This document shows, piece by piece, positions 60,510 through 64,000 of a stretch of 64,000 nt of DNA. The stretch is from Kordiimonas sp. (GTDB lineage Bacteria > Pseudomonadota > Alphaproteobacteria > Sphingomonadales > Emcibacteraceae), in the NCBI GenBank assembly GCA_002700365.1, contig PADB01000010.1, positions 544,504-608,503 of the forward strand. Reading direction: 5' to 3'. Position 1 is the first letter of the stretch. Every line of letters begins with the position of its first letter. Under the pieces are notes generated by a model. The model saw nothing but the letters and a program-made list of their open reading frames with translations, searched no databases and was not told the origin of the DNA. The position numbers were made by a program, and so were the translations under genes.

Positions 60510-60689
60510 ATGACAGATCAAATTTTGACCTTAAAAGAAGTGGCAGCCTACTTGAAGCTTGCTGAGAAGACCGCCTACAAATTAGCCGCTGCCGGGAAGT
60601 TGCCCGGTTTTAAGGTGGGTGGCAGTTGGCGATTTAAGCAAGAAGATGTAGAGAATTGGATTGAAGAACAGAAGCAGAAACGATCATAA
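60510..60689 (+). CDS. Helix-turn-helix (excisionase-type) protein of the restriction operon
   Basis: 59 residues. 'TLKEVAAYLKLAEKTAYKLAAAGKLPGFKVGGSWRF' followed by 'EDVENWI' is a complete MerR/excisionase-family DNA-binding domain ('helix-turn-helix 17' type). It lies 20 bases before the restriction endonuclease gene. Such small proteins are common at the head of restriction or defence operons and may control their expression, like a C protein; this role is inferred. Confidence 0.8.
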   Translation: MTDQILTLKEVAAYLKLAEKTAYKLAAAGKLPGFKVGGSWRFKQEDVENWIEEQKQKRS

Positions 60690-60709
60690 GACGGAAATGA
60701 CAAAAACAA

Positions 60710-63700
60710 ATGTCTGATGAATTTTTTAAAAAGCCAATACTAAATTCGCCCTATGAATACCCGTCTGCCCACTGGGAGATGGAAGAGGGCCTGCCTACCC
60801 ACAATATCGTCAATTCACGAAGACGGGCAGAATTCATTACGCCCATCCCAAAGCCTAAAAAACGCAAAGATGCCAAGTCGAAGGACTTGTTCGATGAGAG
60901 TATGGGTTTAGGCGATGGTTCGCAAAAGTACGATCCAATATCCATCATCAATGAGTTGCGAACCTATGTAGACGCTTGGCGTGTTCTGCCCAGCGAAAGA
61001 GATTGGATGGTCACTCCTGATACCGCCCGCTTACTCAAGCACTGGCGGCATTATGAATTCAATGGAATCCGCCCTTTCTTTTGTCAGGTAGAAGCCGTTG
61101 AAGTGGCAATTTGGCTGACGGAAGTTGCCCCCAAAATGGGCAAGTCAGGAAAAAAGTTTCTCGATTACTTGACCAGCGCCAATGAAGACGCAAACCCAGG
61201 CTTGATGCGACTAGCACTCAAACTGGCTACTGGCGCGGGAAAAACTACCGTTATGTCGATGCTGATTGCATGGCAAACGGTAAATGCGGTGCGCCAGCCA
61301 AGCAGTAAAAAATTCACTCGTGGCTTCCTGATTGTCGCACCAGGCTTGACGATTAAAGATCGACTGCGCGTACTTCAGCCTAACGACCCCGATAGCTACT
61401 ATCAAAGCCGTGAAATTGTCCCAAGCGATATGCTGGCTGATTTAGAGCGGGCTAAGATCGTGATTACAAACTATCACGCATTCAAATTACGTGAGCGTGT
61501 GGATATTTCCGCTGGGGGGCGAGCGCTGCTCAAAGGCAAAAGAGGCGAAGACCTAAATACCCTGGAGACAGAGGGTCAAATGCTCCAGAGAGTGGTTCCT
61601 GAATTGATGGGTATGAAGAACGTCATGGTGCTAAATGACGAGGCCCATCACTGTTACCGAGAAAAGCCTGGGGAAGATGAGGAAGGTGATTTAAAAGGCG
61701 ACGAAAAGAAAGAAGCAGACAGCAATCGTGAAGCTGCTCGCCTATGGATTTCAGGGTTGGAAATCCTTGCAAAGAAACTTGGCATTAACCGAGTTATTGA
61801 TCTTTCAGCGACACCGTTCTTCTTGAGTGGCTCCGGTTATGCCGAAGGAACGCTATTCCCCTGGACAATGAGCGATTTCTCACTCATGGATGCCATTGAA
61901 TGCGGAATTGTCAAATTGCCGCGTGTTCCGGTGGCCGATAACATACCAGGCGCAGAAGTACCAGTATTCCGTGAACTATGGAAACATATTGGGCCGGAAA
62001 TGCCCAAAAAGGGACGAGGTAAAGGCCAAGCGCTCGATCCTTTAAGTATTCCGAGTAAGCTAAAAACAGCACTCGAAGCGCTGTACGGGCATTACGAAAA
62101 AACTTTCGAGCTGTGGGAAAAAGAAGGCATAAAAGTCCCGCCGTGTTTTATTGTTGTTTGTAACAATACCTCAACGTCGAAGCTGGTTTTTGACTATATC
62201 TCAGGCTTTCATCGTGAAAACGAAGACGGTTCGACCGAACTTGAAAATGGCCGATTAAAACTCTTCAGAAACTTCGATGACCACGGAAATCCGCTAGCCA
62301 GACCAAACACGCTGCTTATTGATAGTGAGCAACTGGAATCCGGTGAAGCCTTGGATACAAATTTCCGCGCTATGGCTTCAGATGAGATTGACCGCTATCG
62401 TCGCGAAATCATTGAGCGAACCAAAGACGTTCGCGCAGCAGATAACATCACAGACCAAGACCTCCTTCGCGAGGTAATGAATACCGTAGGAAAATACGGC
62501 GCACTGGGTGGCAATATCCGTTGTGTAGTATCGGTTTCGATGCTGACTGAAGGATGGGATGCCAACACAGTTACCCATGTTTTGGGTGTAAGAGCATTCG
62601 GTACGCAGCTCCTTTGCGAGCAGGTAATCGGTAGAGCGCTACGACGCCAATCCTACGACCTTAATGAAGAGAACCGCTTCAATGTCGAATATGCTGACGT
62701 TCTAGGTATCCCCTTTGACTTCACCGCCAAGCCTGTTGTCGCACCGCCGCAGCCACCACGAGAAACCATTCACGTTAAAGCTGTTCGCCCTCAGCGTGAC
62801 CACCTCGAAATCCGTTTTCCGCGTGTAACCGGCTATCGTGTTGAATTACCGGAAGAGCGATTAACCGCAGAGTTCAATGAAGACTCCATTCTTGAGCTAA
62901 CCCCCGAACTGGTCGGCCCATCCGTTACCCAAAATGCTGGCATTATTGGTGAAACAATTGATCTAAACCTAATTCACACTGGCGATTTAAGACATTCCAC
63001 ATTACTTTTCAATCTCACTCAACGCCTGCTTTACACCAAATGGCGAGACCCTGGTGAGGAGCCAAAACTACACCTATTCGGCCAGCTCAAGCGTATTACC
63101 AAACAGTGGCTCGATGGCTGTCTGGTATGCAAAGGTCAGACGTATCCTGCGCAGCTCATGTATCAGGAGCTGGCGGATATGGCCTGTTCGAGAATAACCG
63201 CTGCCATTACCCAAGCCGAGCAAAATAAAGACAGGCCGATTAAAGCGCTACTCGATCCCTATAACCCAACAGGCTCGACAATGCATGTCAGCTTTAATAC
63301 CTCGAAAACCGAAAGGTGGGAAACCAACCCACTGAAATCGCATATTAACTGGGTGATCCTCGATAGTGATTGGGAGGCTGAGTTTTGCCGTGTTGCCGAG
63401 TCACATGAGCGTGTGACCGCCTACGTTAAAAACCATAGCCTTGGTTTAGAGGTTCCGTATCGCTATGGTTCAGAAACCAGAAAATACAGGCCGGACTTTA
63501 TTGTTCAGATCAACGATGGCAATGAAGACCTACTAAATCTCGTTGTTGAGATTAAAGGCTACCGCAGAGAAGATGCTAAAGAAAAGAAACTCACGATGGA
63601 TACCTACTGGATACCAGGCGTAAACAATTTAAAAAGTTATGGCAGGTGGGCCTTTGTTGAGTTTGGGGATGTGTTTGAGATGGAGCATGATTTTAAAAAG

Positions 63701-63757
63701 AAAGTCGAAGAGCAATTTAATAAGATGATAGAAACAGCGTTGGGGAAAGGACAATAA
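60710..63757 (+). CDS. BPTD_3080-like restriction endonuclease (type III Res-like helicase-nuclease)
   Basis: 1015 residues. An SF2 helicase with Walker A 'ATGAGKT' (173-179), DEAH box (310-313), 'DLSATPF' (motif III) and 'QVIGRALRR' (motif VI), then a C-terminal nuclease with 'YRPDF' (D929) and E947-x-K949, a PD-(D/E)xK site. The layout matches Res subunits of type III and related restriction systems; I believe it belongs to the BPTD_3080 family. With the methyltransferase that follows it should cut unmodified incoming DNA. Complete, no frameshift. Confidence 0.88.
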   Translation: MSDEFFKKPILNSPYEYPSAHWEMEEGLPTHNIVNSRRRAEFITPIPKPKKRKDAKSKDLFDESMGLGDGSQKYDPISIINELRTYVDAWRVLPSERDWMVTPDTARLLKHWRHYEFNGIRPFFCQVEAVEVAIWLTEVAPKMGKSGKKFLDYLTSANEDANPGLMRLALKLATGAGKTTVMSMLIAWQTVNAVRQPSSKKFTRGFLIVAPGLTIKDRLRVLQPNDPDSYYQSREIVPSDMLADLERAKIVITNYHAFKLRERVDISAGGRALLKGKRGEDLNTLETEGQMLQRVVPELMGMKNVMVLNDEAHHCYREKPGEDEEGDLKGDEKKEADSNREAARLWISGLEILAKKLGINRVIDLSATPFFLSGSGYAEGTLFPWTMSDFSLMDAIECGIVKLPRVPVADNIPGAEVPVFRELWKHIGPEMPKKGRGKGQALDPLSIPSKLKTALEALYGHYEKTFELWEKEGIKVPPCFIVVCNNTSTSKLVFDYISGFHRENEDGSTELENGRLKLFRNFDDHGNPLARPNTLLIDSEQLESGEALDTNFRAMASDEIDRYRREIIERTKDVRAADNITDQDLLREVMNTVGKYGALGGNIRCVVSVSMLTEGWDANTVTHVLGVRAFGTQLLCEQVIGRALRRQSYDLNEENRFNVEYADVLGIPFDFTAKPVVAPPQPPRETIHVKAVRPQRDHLEIRFPRVTGYRVELPEERLTAEFNEDSILELTPELVGPSVTQNAGIIGETIDLNLIHTGDLRHSTLLFNLTQRLLYTKWRDPGEEPKLHLFGQLKRITKQWLDGCLVCKGQTYPAQLMYQELADMACSRITAAITQAEQNKDRPIKALLDPYNPTGSTMHVSFNTSKTERWETNPLKSHINWVILDSDWEAEFCRVAESHERVTAYVKNHSLGLEVPYRYGSETRKYRPDFIVQINDGNEDLLNLVVEIKGYRREDAKEKKLTMDTYWIPGVNNLKSYGRWAFVEFGDVFEMEHDFKKKVEEQFNKMIETALGKGQ

Positions 63758-63758
63758 C

Positions 63759-64000
63759 ATGGCGAGAACGACAAAACCCAAAGCCAAGAAGCAGGTCGAA
63801 ACCCTTACCCACGAAGATGCATCACGTAAGAACATTCCGACTGCCGAATATGAAGCGGTGCTTCATGAGAAAGACAAAAGCTCAGTTCGTGTTGCTTACG
63901 AGCGCCGTAACCGTGACCTCGACCCTCAATTAGTCTGGCGCGGAAAAGATGAGCAAGATTGGTCTGATCTGGTTGTCCACGCGCCGCCACTTTATATCCA
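63759..64000 (+). CDS. DNA methyltransferase of the restriction system, 5' part
   Basis: The first 80 residues; the gene runs off the window. Start ATG 63759 one base after the res stop (GGGGAAAGGACAATAAC upstream). After a Lys-rich head, 'ASRKNIPTAEYEAVLHEKDKSSVRVAYERRNRDLDPQLVWRGKDEQDWSDLVVHAPPLYIQ' matches the N-terminal region of adenine-specific methyltransferases that accompany such endonucleases. The catalytic motifs lie beyond the edge. Confidence 0.8.
   Translation, partial: MARTTKPKAKKQVETLTHEDASRKNIPTAEYEAVLHEKDKSSVRVAYERRNRDLDPQLVWRGKDEQDWSDLVVHAPPLYI

Larger units (their letters stand above)
51474..64000. mobile_element. Integrated island at tRNA-Arg (left part)
   Basis: Starts at the tRNA-Arg 3' part and runs off the window. 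Gene order: serine recombinase, small accessory genes, VirD4-like coupling ATPase, two partner membrane proteins (all minus strand), then a divergent regulator, an ankyrin protein and a restriction system (plus strand). Codon style differs from the core genes to the left. No relaxase or type IV secretion channel genes are seen, so it may be a mobilisable element or have these further right. Confidence 0.8.

Noticed and set aside
60296-60565. 89-residue frame overlapping the small HTH gene
   Set aside because: The HTH gene at 60510-60689 has a clear domain; this frame does not and conflicts with it.
1-64000. CRISPR array
   Set aside because: No series of regularly spaced repeats with unique spacers anywhere; the tandem repeats found have no spacers.

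Overview
The window is bacterial chromosome, most likely from an alphaproteobacterium that I cannot name to genus. The evidence is the gene content and order: an FzlA-type GST-fold protein followed by queG, a YejABEF transporter, a CycM-like membrane cytochrome c near pheA, the SRP RNA directly before dnaX-ybaB-recR, def-fmt-truA, dapD-dapE beside a pyrimidine 5'-nucleotidase, and rpmH-rnpA-yidD-yidC-engB-argB, plus DUF2336, NnrU and NDUFA9-like proteins. Two PEP-CTERM proteins imply an exosortase system elsewhere in the genome.

Layout. (1) 1 to about 4110: the end of an integrated phage-like element. It has small phage-type genes (OB-fold-like, MazG-like, MmcB-like, AlpA-like) and a tyrosine integrase next to a tRNA-Leu(CAG). 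(2) About 4200-51450: ordinary core chromosome with housekeeping operons on both strands. Two PEP-CTERM genes 21 kb apart share an identical 17-bp upstream element and a good sigma-54 promoter each. (3) 51447 to the window end: a tRNA-Arg(ACG) followed by a second integrated element, cut by the window edge. It holds a large serine recombinase whose reading frame runs into the tRNA, small conjugation-type genes, a three-gene membrane module around a VirD4-like coupling ATPase, a divergent putative regulator with an ankyrin protein, and a restriction system (small HTH protein, 1015-aa helicase-nuclease, start of a methyltransferase).

How the genes work together. The core operons cover protein maturation (def, fmt, yidC), tRNA modification (truA, queG), lysine/peptidoglycan precursors (dapD, dapE, uppP), replication and repair (dnaX, recR, rmuC), peptide uptake (yejABEF), glutathione breakdown (ggt), division (fzlA) and signalling (a PAS-GAF-GGDEF protein overlapping a DUF2336 gene; a TVP38-flavoprotein-histidine kinase operon). 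The best candidates for under-described biology are the sigma-54/PEP-CTERM regulatory pair and the coupling-ATPase membrane module of the right-hand island.

Start codons were moved from the longest reading frame where a ribosome binding site or family alignment supported it; each case is stated.
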